DNA of 64,000 nucleotides from Steroidobacter agaridevorans (lineage in GTDB: Bacteria > Pseudomonadota > Gammaproteobacteria > Steroidobacterales > Steroidobacteraceae). Under the pieces are notes generated by a model. The model was not told the origin of the DNA. It saw only the letters and a program-made list of their open reading frames with translations, and ran no database searches. The DNA is taken from the NCBI RefSeq assembly GCF_009932555.1, contig NZ_BLJO01000001.1, positions 1,045,691-1,109,690 of the forward strand, given 5' to 3'. Of this stretch, positions 43,697-51,489 are shown in pieces; position 1 is the stretch's first letter; each line of letters begins with the position of its first letter. The translations under genes were made by a program, and so were the position numbers.

Positions 43697-43942
43697 TTTG
43701 TGGGTTTAGGAAGTGAATGCCGCAGTGAAGATTTGCACGTTGTACGGCACGGAGAATTTTCAATCCAGCGACGGTCGCCGCACGGCTCACCCCGCGGGAC
43801 GTCATGGTTGGTTAAGCATTGCCAGAAGGTGCGGTGCAAAGCCATCCCTGGAGAAACCGAAGGCGATCGATAGCAGTGAATTTGAGTGCAGACGCACGGA
43901 CTGCGTCAGACTACCGCTTCGTTGCGACGCCGGGAAGCGGAC
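43697..43942. other. Non-coding stretch between the peptide promoter and the LRAT-like gene
   Basis: With the peptide's 5' region this makes just over 300 bases without a convincing gene. A plus-strand frame (43713-44036) exists but lacks a ribosome site, shows no recognisable domain and runs antisense through the LRAT-like gene. Apart from two hairpins near the LRAT end and the promoter described above I see nothing functional. Confidence 0.4.
43891..43940 (-). terminator. Two tandem hairpins after the LRAT-like gene
   Basis: A perfect 7-bp stem (CCGCTTC / GAAGCGG, 43914-43920 with 43934-43940) begins 2 bases after the stop of the LRAT-like gene. It is followed by a 6-bp stem (GACGCA / TGCGTC, 43891-43907, 5-base loop). 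No T-tract follows, so termination is uncertain. Confidence 0.35.
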
Positions 43943-44425
43943 TCAGAGAACGGGCGACCTCCCCTGCCCTCTTTGCACGCGCGCGAACCAACCTGGCAGA
44001 TTGATCAGCTTCGCGGCAACGTCCAATGCTCGCTGAAGTAACCGCAGCGGCCAGGAAAGCAATCGATCCACTTGATAGCTTCGGTGCTCCGCCCGCAGGC
44101 ACCATTCGCAGAAATGCTCGCAGTTGTTATTGAGAAAGTGATAGCGATGCTCCCCGACGCGGGACAACGCGCGTCTGACGATTTCGGTGCTGCTGAACGC
44201 AGGCGAGCTCTCCGGGATCACGTACAACGGCCGCCCCTGCGTGAACCGTTCTATCGACACCGCTTCGATCGGACCGGGCCGTAAGCCGCGCACGAAGCCG
44301 GCATAATGCGCCACCAAGCCGTCGCCGAGATAAATACCGTGGTGAGCGTATGCTCTGCGCATGGTGACGATGTGCGCTCCCGGCTCGGGCAGGTCGGTGG
44401 CCAATGTGAGGTTGGGCTTCTCCAT
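43943..44425 (-). CDS. LRAT-like (lecithin:retinol acyltransferase fold) cysteine hydrolase
   Basis: The 160-residue protein starts MEKPNLTLATDLPEPGAHIV, with GAGG upstream of the ATG. It carries the LRAT/NlpC-P60 pattern: AYAHHGIYLGDGLVAHYAG supplies the catalytic His, and FLNNNCEHFCEWC supplies the nucleophilic Cys in the conserved NCEHF motif. Family members act as phospholipases, acyltransferases or thiol hydrolases. No signal peptide is visible; the C-terminal helix (YQVDRLLSWPLRLLQRAL) could associate with membranes. The last 17 codons lie within the right copy of the direct repeat. It is divergent from the DUF2268 gene with 80 bases between starts. Substrate unknown. Confidence 0.75.
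   Translation of the reverse strand: MEKPNLTLATDLPEPGAHIVTMRRAYAHHGIYLGDGLVAHYAGFVRGLRPGPIEAVSIERFTQGRPLYVIPESSPAFSSTEIVRRALSRVGEHRYHFLNNNCEHFCEWCLRAEHRSYQVDRLLSWPLRLLQRALDVAAKLINLPGWFARVQRGQGRSPVL
43974..44025 (+). repeat. Imperfect direct repeat, right copy
   Basis: Matches the segment at 40142-40193 at 42 of 52 positions. Here it encodes, on the minus strand, the end of the LRAT-like protein (DVAAKLINLPGWFARVQRG). The left copy, read in the corresponding frame, gives DVSSNPISLPDCFARVHDG, so the left copy may be a remnant of a second LRAT-like gene end. Confidence 0.6.
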
Positions 44426-44505
44426 GAGTGATCCTCTACAATCTCCGTGCAACCTTTTCCGAGGGATGCGCGTCGGAAGGTCATGCAGAAAGGAGAGTAA
44501 GAACA

Positions 44506-45420
44506 ATGCAGGGAATCGGCCTGGCTATCCTGGTCTGTGGCTTAGCTTGCGCGACCGCTAGCGCCGCCGCAGGACCGGAGATTCAAATCGAGGACGTGGA
44601 GCGCTTCTACGAGATTTACGACGCCGCGAACGGCCATCCGACCGTCGAGCAGCTTCAGCGTGACTATCTCGATGCAGGCAGCGACGGGCTGCACACGCTG
44701 GCAAGAATTCGCAACGTGACCGCTCAGAGCATCGCCGACCGGATCGCGAAGCAGCCGGCGATGTACACCAATGCCAAGAGCTGTCTCGCGGTTCTGCCTC
44801 GCGTGCGGCAGCGTCTTGAAGTTTCATTGCGCGAGTTGGTCAGACTCTACCCGCAGGCTCGCATTCCACCGGTCACGATCGTCCTCGGTCGCGGCAAGCC
44901 CGTGGGGGTCGGCTATCCCGACACGGGATTGCAGATCGGCCTCGAGGCGCTGTGTGCGGTGGACTGGTTTTATCCCAACCTCGAAGATCGCTTCGTGCAT
45001 GTCATCGCGCACGAGTACGCCCACATCCAACAGGTGGCGACCAACACCGACGAAGATCACTTCACGGTACTGCAGCGATCACTGCTGGAAGGTGCGGCCG
45101 AATTGGTCGCGGAACTCACGTCAGGCAAGACCGGCTACGCTCACTTCGGTCCTTTGACCCAGGGTCGGGAGAAGGAAATCGAAACTGCGTTCGTCGCCGA
45201 TCAGGACAAGACCGATCTGTCGCAATGGCTGGATAACAGCACGCTGGAGAAACCAGGCGATCTCGGCTACTGGGTCGGCTACCGAATCTGCAAGGCCTAC
45301 TACCAACACGCGTCCGACAAGACTCAGGCGTTCCGTGACATCCTGGAAATGACCGACGCCAAATCATTCCTCGCGAAGAGCGGCTGGTATCCCGGCATCC
45401 AATTGCAAGGCGCCCGATGA
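44506..45420 (+). CDS. DUF2268-type putative zinc protease, secreted
   Basis: The protein starts MQGIGLAILVCGLACATASAAA, a signal peptide, with AAGGAG 10 bases upstream; the in-frame ATG at 44428 is rejected because it overlaps the divergent gene's 5' region. VIAHEYAHIQQ gives the HExxH zinc motif and a downstream EGAAELVAEL provides the third ligand, the DUF2268 arrangement. Four-residue blocks such as RIPPVTIVLGRGKPVGVGYP fit the family. It should cleave or bind proteins in the periplasm. Its stop overlaps by 4 bases the ATG of the hybrid remnant that follows, as if a functional hydrolase gene once lay downstream in the operon. Confidence 0.8.
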   Translation: MQGIGLAILVCGLACATASAAAGPEIQIEDVERFYEIYDAANGHPTVEQLQRDYLDAGSDGLHTLARIRNVTAQSIADRIAKQPAMYTNAKSCLAVLPRVRQRLEVSLRELVRLYPQARIPPVTIVLGRGKPVGVGYPDTGLQIGLEALCAVDWFYPNLEDRFVHVIAHEYAHIQQVATNTDEDHFTVLQRSLLEGAAELVAELTSGKTGYAHFGPLTQGREKEIETAFVADQDKTDLSQWLDNSTLEKPGDLGYWVGYRICKAYYQHASDKTQAFRDILEMTDAKSFLAKSGWYPGIQLQGAR

Positions 45421-45655
45421 TATTGATGCCCGGCTTCGACGGCACCGGCGCGCTGTTCGGCCCGTCGACACGTGGCCCGGGCAGCTCACCACCACCGGCG
45501 CGCTGGAGTTCTTCGCCCTTCGCAAGCTGGCGCAAGAAACATTGGGCGCCCGCTTCGACATCCGTGAGTTCCACTCCGTGCTGCTGGAGAACGGCGCAGT
45601 GACCTTACCGATGCTGCGGGAACAGGTGACGCACTGGCTGAAGAGCAAGCACTGA
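45417..45655 (+). pseudogene. Hybrid remnant: alpha/beta-hydrolase start joined to DUF885 C-terminus
   Basis: The first 15 codons (MILMPGFDGTGALFGP) look like the N-terminus of an alpha/beta hydrolase, coupled by ATGA to the DUF2268 gene. From about 45473, in a different frame, the sequence reads WPGQLTTTGALEFFALRKLA... to FDIREFHSVLLENGAVTLPM and ends HWLKSKH with a stop at 45655. That is the conserved C-terminus of DUF885 proteins, which are normally about 600 residues long. So two unrelated gene ends have been fused by deletion, leaving no intact product. I infer a deletion adjacent to the tRNA gene. Confidence 0.65.
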
Positions 45656-45707
45656 CAGAGTTGACAGGCTGACATCCCACGCCAATCGCATAGCATCTGT
45701 CTCCAGT

Positions 45708-45781
45708 GGCGCGGTGGCCGATCGGTGAGGCAGAGGTTTGCAAAGCCTCGTAAATAGGTTCGAATCCTGTCCGCGCCTCCA
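45708..45781 (+). tRNA. tRNA-Cys (GCA)
   Basis: A 74-base cloverleaf with acceptor stem GGCGCGG / CCGCGCC, anticodon loop TTTGCAAA containing GCA, T-loop GGTTCGAATCC, discriminator T (U73, a tRNA-Cys identity base) and encoded CCA. It lies 5 bases from the stop of cysS on the opposite strand, so the tRNA and its synthetase are convergent neighbours. Confidence 0.96.
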
Positions 45782-45786
45782 CTCCT

Positions 45787-47178
45787 TCACGCCCGGCGCC
45801 AGAGCGTTCTGCCGCCGGGCTGATCCTCCAGAATCACACCGGCGCTGTCGAGCTGTTTGCGGATGCGGTCGGCTTCGGGCCAGTTCTTGCCCCGACGCGC
45901 CGTGTTCCGCTCTTCGATCAACGACTCCACCGCTGAATCTGCGATATCTGCTTCGCCTGCGCCGCGGAGCCATGCTTCAGGATCGGCTTGCCCGAGGCCC
46001 AGCACGCCAGCGAGTGAGCGAAGCTCCGCACCGAGCAGGGCCGCTTGTGAGTTGTCGCCGGCAGCTCGTGCCGAGTTGATACCGCGTCCGAGCGACTGAA
46101 GCACCGCCAACGCTTCGGGGGTATTGAAATCGTCGTCCATCGCTTCGCAGAAGCGCTCGGTGTGAACCCCTGGCTGCACTTCATGAATTCTCGGCAGCTC
46201 TCGAAGCGCGGTGTACAGCCGCACCAGCGCCGCATCCGCCTGTTCGAGCTGCTCGAGCGAATAACTGATCGGTCCACGGTAGTGGCTCGATAGCATGAAG
46301 TAGCGCATCACTTCCGGGTGACGCAGCTGCGCCAGCACTTCGCGCAAGGTGAAGAAGTTGCCGAGCGACTTCGACATCTTCTCGTTGTCCACATTCACGA
46401 AGCCGTTGTGCATCCAGAGATTCGCGAAGTGCGAGTGGCCGGAAGCGCCGCAGGACTGCGCGATCTCGTTTTCGTGATGCGGGAATTTGAGATCCAGCCC
46501 GCCGCCATGAATATCGAAGTGCTCGCCAAGCAGTGAGGTCGACATGGCCGAGCATTCGATGTGCCATCCTGGCCGGCCGCGGCCCCATGGCGAATCCCAC
46601 GCCGGCTCGCCAGGCTTGGCAGCCTTCCAGAGCACGAAATCGAGCGGATCGCGCTTCGCCTCGACAACCGCGACCCGCGCGCCCGCACGCAGATCCGCAA
46701 GACATTTTCCGGACAATCGGCCATAGCCCTCGAACTGCGCGACCGAATACATGACGTCGCCGTTTGACGCCACATAAGCGTAGCCGCGCTCGATCAAGCG
46801 CTCCACCATGGAAATGATTTGAGGAAGATATTGCGTGGCCCGCGGCTCATGATCCGGTGCGACGATGCCCAGCCGCTCTCGATCTTCGCGCATGGCGCGG
46901 ATGAACCGCTCGACCAGCACTTCCATGGGCTCGCCATTCTCGGCCGCACGCCGGATGATCTTGTCGTCGATGTCCGTGATGTTCTGGACCAGCGTCACCT
47001 CGAAGCCGCGACGCTGCAAATATCGGCGCACCATATCGAACACGACAAACATTCGCGCGTGGCCGACATGCACATAGTCGTACACGGTGATGCCGCATAC
47101 ATACATGCGAACCTGACCCGGCCTGATCGGCGCCAGCGCCTGTTTCTGGCCGGAAAGCGAGTTGTGAATGCGGATCAT
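45787..47178 (-). CDS. cysS: Cysteinyl-tRNA synthetase
   Basis: This 463-residue class I synthetase charges tRNA-Cys in the cytoplasm. Visible motifs are the zinc-binding Cys28 in [15 protein letters not shown], the HIGH motif as HVGH (residues 37-40), the zinc/ATP region [10 protein letters not shown] and [18 protein letters not shown], and the KMSKS loop in [11 protein letters not shown]. Length equals that of E. coli CysS. The start at 47178 ([10 protein letters not shown]) is the standard N-terminus; an in-frame extension to 47253 is rejected. The gene converges on a tRNA-Cys gene. It is downstream of luxR on the same strand with a 91-base gap, so read-through from the quorum-sensing genes cannot be excluded. 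Confidence 0.97.
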   Translation of the reverse strand: MIRIHNSLSGQKQALAPIRPGQVRMYVCGITVYDYVHVGHARMFVVFDMVRRYLQRRGFEVTLVQNITDIDDKIIRRAAENGEPMEVLVERFIRAMREDRERLGIVAPDHEPRATQYLPQIISMVERLIERGYAYVASNGDVMYSVAQFEGYGRLSGKCLADLRAGARVAVVEAKRDPLDFVLWKAAKPGEPAWDSPWGRGRPGWHIECSAMSTSLLGEHFDIHGGGLDLKFPHHENEIAQSCGASGHSHFANLWMHNGFVNVDNEKMSKSLGNFFTLREVLAQLRHPEVMRYFMLSSHYRGPISYSLEQLEQADAALVRLYTALRELPRIHEVQPGVHTERFCEAMDDDFNTPEALAVLQSLGRGINSARAAGDNSQAALLGAELRSLAGVLGLGQADPEAWLRGAGEADIADSAVESLIEERNTARRGKNWPEADRIRKQLDSAGVILEDQPGGRTLWRRA

Positions 47179-47269
47179 GGCCCTGCCTCGCAGGATGAGC
47201 GGGAATGGGACTGAGCCGCGCAAAGCCGGTGCAGCCGCGCGGTCCTGGTGCAAAAACGAACGAGATAAG

Positions 47270-48004
47270 TTAAACGAGCTTCAGGCTCACGGCCCGAACG
47301 ATGGCCTGAATCTTGTTCGAGGCGCCGAGCTTCTGGATCACGTTGTTCATGTGGAACACCACCGTGCGCTCGGTGATGCTCAGGATCTGACCGATCTCCC
47401 ACGCAGTTTTGCCGTCGGCGGACCACTTGAGACATTCGCGCTCGCGCGGGGTCATCGCGATGCTCTGCTCGGGCAGAAGTTTCGGCAAATCGATGCGCAC
47501 CACGGCGTCGTTCAGCATGCTGGCGAACATCTGGGCCCGCCCGATGAGCGCGGCCATCTCGGCGGACGGCAGGTTCAGCGGCTTGTCGCGCGACAGGCTC
47601 ATGAGCCCGGTGAGGCCCGGCTGCCCGTGAACCGCGAAGCTCATGCCGGCTCTCAGCCCCAGCGCCTCCGCCTCGTCCCAGAACTCGCGGGATTCGCCGG
47701 TGTGGAACTTCTCATCGCTCCAGATCGCGGGCAGCGAGCTGTTCTGCACGTACTGCACGATCGGATCGATCTTGAAATATTCGCGCGCGATGTAACGCTC
47801 GTGCCACTGGAGCGGAAAACCGTTGATCACGTGGTGCTGCAGCCGGAGCGACGGCGCGCTGATCGTGAGCACATACGCGAAATGTTCGAAGCCGCTCTGC
47901 CGTGCGAACTTGTCCATTTCGGCACGCAGCTCTTCGGAGCTGTGCGCGCGTTCCATGGCATCGTAGGCCTCGCACAGCAAATTCAGCGTCCATGAGTTTC
48001 CCAT
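47270..48004 (-). CDS. LuxR-family quorum-sensing regulator (acyl-homoserine lactone receptor)
   Basis: The N-terminal autoinducer-binding domain carries the full set of conserved residues at the canonical spacing: Trp67, Tyr71, Asp80, Pro81 and Trp95, each exactly ten residues after the classical LuxR positions 57, 61, 70, 71 and 85. The C-terminal helix-turn-helix is [42 protein letters not shown]. It should bind the lactone made by the LuxI homologue encoded two genes upstream and activate lux-box promoters. The order luxI, rsaM-like, luxR on one strand resembles the cepI-rsaM-cepR arrangement of Burkholderia. A weak ribosome site precedes the ATG. Confidence 0.93.
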   Translation of the reverse strand: MGNSWTLNLLCEAYDAMERAHSSEELRAEMDKFARQSGFEHFAYVLTISAPSLRLQHHVINGFPLQWHERYIAREYFKIDPIVQYVQNSSLPAIWSDEKFHTGESREFWDEAEALGLRAGMSFAVHGQPGLTGLMSLSRDKPLNLPSAEMAALIGRAQMFASMLNDAVVRIDLPKLLPEQSIAMTPRERECLKWSADGKTAWEIGQILSITERTVVFHMNNVIQKLGASNKIQAIVRAVSLKLV

Positions 48005-48207
48005 AGGTGGCCGTTTGCCCGGTTGCCCTGACCTGAGCCCCTCGCCCCCCTCGACTGGCTCCCTGCGTTTTTGTCGCTACGCTGGCGCTGCGGGGCATGT
48101 TTTACATTCCTGCCCTCGACACCCGCCATCGCGCTGCCGAAGACACTATACGAGATGAGTTTCAGAAAGGTAACAGGCGCGTGAACGGCAGAAGGGCTAA
48201 TCCCCGC

Positions 48208-48603
48208 TTAACGCTGTTTGTTCAGGCTGCGCTCGCCGGCCAGCAGCTCTTCGACGGCGCCGCTGCGCCAGGGCAGCGACTCGATCCAATGGAACAAATG
48301 AATCTGCGCGAGCGCCGGCGGCTCGGCGCTGCCAGTGCGCGAAACGAGCTGGATATTCGTGCGGATTTCGCTGGGACTGACCAGCACGACGATGCCGTCG
48401 ACGACGGCCCAATCCCAGCCGATGGACACGGTCTGGTGGCGCCACTGCCCCACCCATTCGGTGATGCCGGTGATGGTCGCGCCACCGCCGGGCACGGCGA
48501 TAGTGACATCCTTCTCCGAAATCAGGTGGCGCAGCTCGACCTCTGCGAGCGACTCGCTCGGTATGCGCACGAATCCATCCGGTGTGTTTCCCTCACGCTG
48601 CAT
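48208..48603 (-). CDS. DUF4902 / RsaM-like quorum-sensing modulator
   Basis: The 131-residue protein contains GITEWVGQWRHQTVSIGWDWAVVDG and IRTNIQLVSRTGSAEPPALAQIHLFHWIESLPW, blocks characteristic of DUF4902, the family to which I believe Burkholderia RsaM belongs. RsaM-type proteins lie between luxI and luxR genes and damp lactone production by an unknown mechanism without a DNA-binding domain. The position here, between the two, supports the call. No signal peptide is visible. A 6-bp GC hairpin lies in the 65-base gap after luxI. Family membership rests on sequence memory and gene order rather than a search. Confidence 0.75.
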   Translation of the reverse strand: MQREGNTPDGFVRIPSESLAEVELRHLISEKDVTIAVPGGGATITGITEWVGQWRHQTVSIGWDWAVVDGIVVLVSPSEIRTNIQLVSRTGSAEPPALAQIHLFHWIESLPWRSGAVEELLAGERSLNKQR

Positions 48604-48668
48604 TATTCAGACCGCCCTGTGCGCCCGACTTTGGGGGGCGCGTCCGTACCGCCGTGACAAATCGTAAA

Positions 48669-49298
48669 TCAGGCTGCCACTCCTGCCGCATTGGGATGCG
48701 ACATGTCCAATGAGATGTGCGCGGGAGCAGGAGCTACAGCCTTTTCGTTCTCGACCTCGATAAACAAGGCCACTGTCAGCTGTCCGTCAACCAAAGCCGG
48801 TGGACCGATACGGTGAGCCGGCACCCCGGCCCGTAGCATCAATCGTTCTACCCCGATCGACGTGACGAAGATCAATCGGCGTATGTTATGGCGCTGGGCA
48901 CACTCCAACACTTGCTCGAGAAAGTCCAGCGTCGGCTTGGAAAGCGCAAGAATACGCCCTTCGCCGGTTTCGCGCACGCTCGTCGCGAAGCGGCTGAGCT
49001 CCCAGATGCCCGGGGCTCGCGGCGTCTCGCACCCGCCGAGCAGCTGGGGAAACAGCTCCGGCAACATGTAACTCTCCATCGTGGGCAGCAGCCGCGCGCA
49101 GGCGGTGATGCGATCCATATCGTCGGTGAGCACGACGTACCTGGCGTTCGACGTGTCGTACTGATCGCGCTCCACGCCATCGGTCGCCGGCAGCGACCAC
49201 TTGAGCCGCTTCACGAACACTTCGTGACGAAACTCGTGCATCAGGTTGATGAGGGCGGAGCTGAGTTGCCTACAGTTCCCGGTGGAGAGAGTTGGCAT
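48669..49298 (-). CDS. Acyl-homoserine-lactone synthase (LuxI family)
   Basis: Every residue conserved across LuxI enzymes is present at the standard number: Arg24, Phe28, Trp34, Glu43, Asp45, Asp48, Arg69, Glu100 and Arg103 (FRHEVFVKRLKW, ERDQYD, CARLLP, WELSRFA). The enzyme makes a lactone signal from S-adenosylmethionine and an acyl-ACP. The acyl chain length cannot be read from the sequence. AAGGA lies about 9 bases upstream of the ATG. A lux-type box and -10 element sit 35-80 bases upstream, indicating autoinduction. It follows the NusG-like gene of the polyketide operon by 42 bases. Confidence 0.95.
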   Translation of the reverse strand: MPTLSTGNCRQLSSALINLMHEFRHEVFVKRLKWSLPATDGVERDQYDTSNARYVVLTDDMDRITACARLLPTMESYMLPELFPQLLGGCETPRAPGIWELSRFATSVRETGEGRILALSKPTLDFLEQVLECAQRHNIRRLIFVTSIGVERLMLRAGVPAHRIGPPALVDGQLTVALFIEVENEKAVAPAPAHISLDMSHPNAAGVAA

Positions 49299-49332
49299 GC
49301 CAGAGTTTCCTTAACGCGCCGTCCGTGGATGG

Positions 49333-49378
49333 ATTAGATGTCAGGCCGGGATGCCCTGGTAACTGACAGGTTTGACAG
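49333..49378 (-). promoter_or_regulatory. Candidate lux box and promoter of the luxI homologue
   Basis: CTGTCAAACCTGTCAG (49363-49378, minus strand) fits the CTG-N10-CAG pattern of LuxR/CepR-type boxes. Twenty-five bases further on is TCTAAT (49333-49338), a 5-of-6 match to the -10 consensus, with the luxI ATG 35 bases beyond. The spacing suits activation by a LuxR protein overlapping the -35 region. The box lies within the 3' end of the NusG-like gene. A second CTG-N10-CAG (49954-49969) lies before that gene. Confidence 0.5.
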
Positions 49379-49898
49379 CTGAGTAGACCTTACGTGGCTC
49401 GAGCGAAGTCACGTCGTCGACGTCGACCTCGACGCTGACACTGCTGCTCAACAGTGGCGCGTTGATCACCAGCCGATCCTCGTTCTTGATGCGAATGAGC
49501 TCGCCCTGGATGCCCATGAACGGGCCAGCGACGACTTCAACGCGCTCGCCCGGCATGAGACGCGGATTCACCGTGAGATCCGTGCGGCTGCTGACCAGAA
49601 TCTGCACCGCCTCCAGATCCCTCTCCGGCATCACGGCCGGCTTGTCTCCAGAAAGAATCAGGCCGCACGAGCCGCGGATGTAACGCATGTGCTCGAACTG
49701 ATCCATGCGCGGCTGCACGAAGATATAGCCTGGAAATAAAGGCATCTGGACGAAGGTGCGCGGCCCGTTGGCGCGCCGGCGCGGCACTTGGTGCCGGGGC
49801 AGATAAGCGATGATCTGTTTCTGCCGCAGGCACAGCTCGACCGTGTTCTCTTGATGGCTGCGCGTTCTAAGCACCAGCCACGGATCTGTCTGCGACAT
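49341..49898 (-). CDS. NusG/RfaH/LoaP-like specialised transcription antiterminator
   Basis: The 185-residue protein has a NusG N-terminal domain (WLVLRTRSHQENTVELCLRQKQIIAYLPRH, FVQMPLFPGYIFVQ) and a KOW domain (MPGERVEVVAGPFMGIQGELIRI). It diverges from housekeeping NusG, and specialised relatives such as TaA and LoaP are encoded in trans-AT polyketide clusters, where they carry RNA polymerase through very long operons. The start at 49898 is backed by AAGGAGG about 7 bases upstream. It lies between the KS gene and luxI. I infer that it acts on the polyketide operon, although no loading site was identified. Confidence 0.85.
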   Translation of the reverse strand: MSQTDPWLVLRTRSHQENTVELCLRQKQIIAYLPRHQVPRRRANGPRTFVQMPLFPGYIFVQPRMDQFEHMRYIRGSCGLILSGDKPAVMPERDLEAVQILVSSRTDLTVNPRLMPGERVEVVAGPFMGIQGELIRIKNEDRLVINAPLLSSSVSVEVDVDDVTSLEPRKVYSAVKPVSYQGIPA

Positions 49899-49981
49899 GT
49901 CCCACCCTCCTTTCCGTGGGACTGACCTTACGTCGATCCGCCGCCGTGCGTAGCTGGAAACTCTTGCAGGTCGTCGGCTCG

Positions 49982-51229
49982 CTAACTCCTTTCGAGGCAC
50001 ATCGCGCAGTTAATGCCGCTGAAACCCAGGCTGATTTTCACGGCGCGCTGGATATCGTGATCTACGCAGCGGTCGCGCACCCAGTTGCAGGCCTCGTCGA
50101 TGGGCTGGTCGAGATTTCCGCAGGGATGCAGCTTGCCCGCTCGCATCTGTAGCAGAGTAGCGACGAGCTCACTTGCGCCCGCGGCGCTCAGTCCGTGCCC
50201 GATGAGCGATTTGGTCGTGTTGATATAGGCGTGCTTGAGCCCCACCTCCTCGATGGTTTTGAGCTCGGTGGCATCGCCCAACCTCGACCCGGTGCCATGC
50301 GGATTGACATAGTCGATGGATTGCGCGTCGAAGCCGGCCTTTTGCAGAGCCTGCCGGATCACACCCACCTCGCCGTCGAACGAAGGATTGGGATTTCTAT
50401 TGGCGTCCATTCGCACGCCCCATCCAGCAACGCGTGCATAGGGCTTTACTCCGGCACGTGTAGTCGCACCGGCTCGCTCCACCACGACGGCTCCGCAAGA
50501 CTCGCCGAAGATGAAACCATCGGTGCGCCGATCGAAGGGTCGACACGCGAGCTGCGGCTGGTCCGCGAACTCATCGGATCCCATCGCTCCCAGCGAACGC
50601 AGGCCCTGGCACTCCCAATGGGAAAGATCCATCAATGCACCGACTGCGATACAAACATCGACCTGGCCGGACGCCACGGCCTGTACCGCCTGGATTGCAG
50701 CGAGCTGCCCGCTGGCAGATGCACCGCCCAAGGTGTATGCGAAGCCTCGGATGCCAAAGACCTCACTGCACATCCCGGAGATGTCACTATCCATGAACGA
50801 CAATCCGTAGGTCGGACGCAGGAACTGCGGCCGCTCGCGATAGGACTCGTGAGCCCGAGTCAGCTCTCGCTGCTGGACGTTCGAGCCGCCGACGACGAGA
50901 CCGATGCGCACCGGATCGACATCCGCCAGCTTGGCGTCGTGCCACGCTTCATGAAGCGTAGCGAGCGCCACTTGCCCGGACAGCGAGGCTGTTCGAAGGA
51001 TGCTCGCGGGCAGCCCATCGGGCGGCGAGAACGACGGAATCTCCGCGCCGATGAACTGCGTGGTCGGCGGCTCATCTCCCGTCGAACATTGCCGCCCCGG
51101 ACGCTTCATCACCGCGAAATTGCTTTCGCCTTCCAGCAAGGCGGCGGTGAAGTCGGCCGCGCCGTGGCCGATGGCGCTGGTGATGCCAACTCCCGTGACG
51201 AGGACGGCGGATGAGTCAGAGCTTTGCAT
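49982..51229 (-). CDS. Decarboxylating ketosynthase of the HCS (beta-branching) cassette, Cys-to-Ser
   Basis: This free-standing 415-residue KS has the thiolase-fold motifs NPHGTGSRLGDATE and IGHGLSAAGASE with both catalytic His. The nucleophile motif reads GGASASG (Ser171) instead of TACSSS. The same Cys-to-Ser change marks the KS of beta-branching cassettes (PksF, CurC, JamG), which decarboxylates malonyl-ACP to acetyl-ACP instead of condensing. It overlaps the ACP gene by 14 bases, so the two are coupled, as expected for enzyme and carrier. The KS is the last biosynthetic gene before the antiterminator and quorum-sensing genes. Confidence 0.92.
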   Translation of the reverse strand: MQSSDSSAVLVTGVGITSAIGHGAADFTAALLEGESNFAVMKRPGRQCSTGDEPPTTQFIGAEIPSFSPPDGLPASILRTASLSGQVALATLHEAWHDAKLADVDPVRIGLVVGGSNVQQRELTRAHESYRERPQFLRPTYGLSFMDSDISGMCSEVFGIRGFAYTLGGASASGQLAAIQAVQAVASGQVDVCIAVGALMDLSHWECQGLRSLGAMGSDEFADQPQLACRPFDRRTDGFIFGESCGAVVVERAGATTRAGVKPYARVAGWGVRMDANRNPNPSFDGEVGVIRQALQKAGFDAQSIDYVNPHGTGSRLGDATELKTIEEVGLKHAYINTTKSLIGHGLSAAGASELVATLLQMRAGKLHPCGNLDQPIDEACNWVRDRCVDHDIQRAVKISLGFSGINCAMCLERS

Positions 51230-51455
51230 GCAGCACGTTGACCAGCTCGCCGATGTTCGTGGCCTTGACGGTCTCGACCAACGGAATGCGCAGCGCCAGC
51301 GATTCGAGCGTCATCATCACGATCTCGGAGCGATCGATGGAATTGGCGCCCAGCTCGCGCAGCGACTGGGTGGGTTGAAACTGATGGCCGCGCAGCGCCG
51401 GAATCACTTCCTGCGTATGGCGGGTGACGATGGCGAAGATGTCTTCTTTGTTCAC
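51216..51455 (-). CDS. Donor acyl carrier protein of the HCS cassette
   Basis: The 79-residue protein starts at a GTG (51455) with AGGAG six bases upstream. SLRELGANSIDRSEIVMMTL contains Ser39 for the phosphopantetheine arm; the LGANSIDR form and IPLVETVKATNIGELVNVLHAKL tail closely resemble B. subtilis AcpK. It should carry malonyl then acetyl for transfer to HMG-CoA-synthase-like PksG. No annotated start other than GTG fits; the 175-codon frame upstream is a shadow of the ECH2 gene. Its 3' end overlaps the KS start. Confidence 0.92.
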   Translation of the reverse strand: MNKEDIFAIVTRHTQEVIPALRGHQFQPTQSLRELGANSIDRSEIVMMTLESLALRIPLVETVKATNIGELVNVLHAKL

Positions 51456-51489
51456 GATGTACTCCTGTCTCGATTGAAGGTGAGCGCGC

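Noticed and set aside
43713-44036. A 107-codon plus-strand frame with several Cys residues near the peptide gene
   Set aside because: No ribosome site, no leader-like features, and most of it is antisense to the LRAT-like gene.
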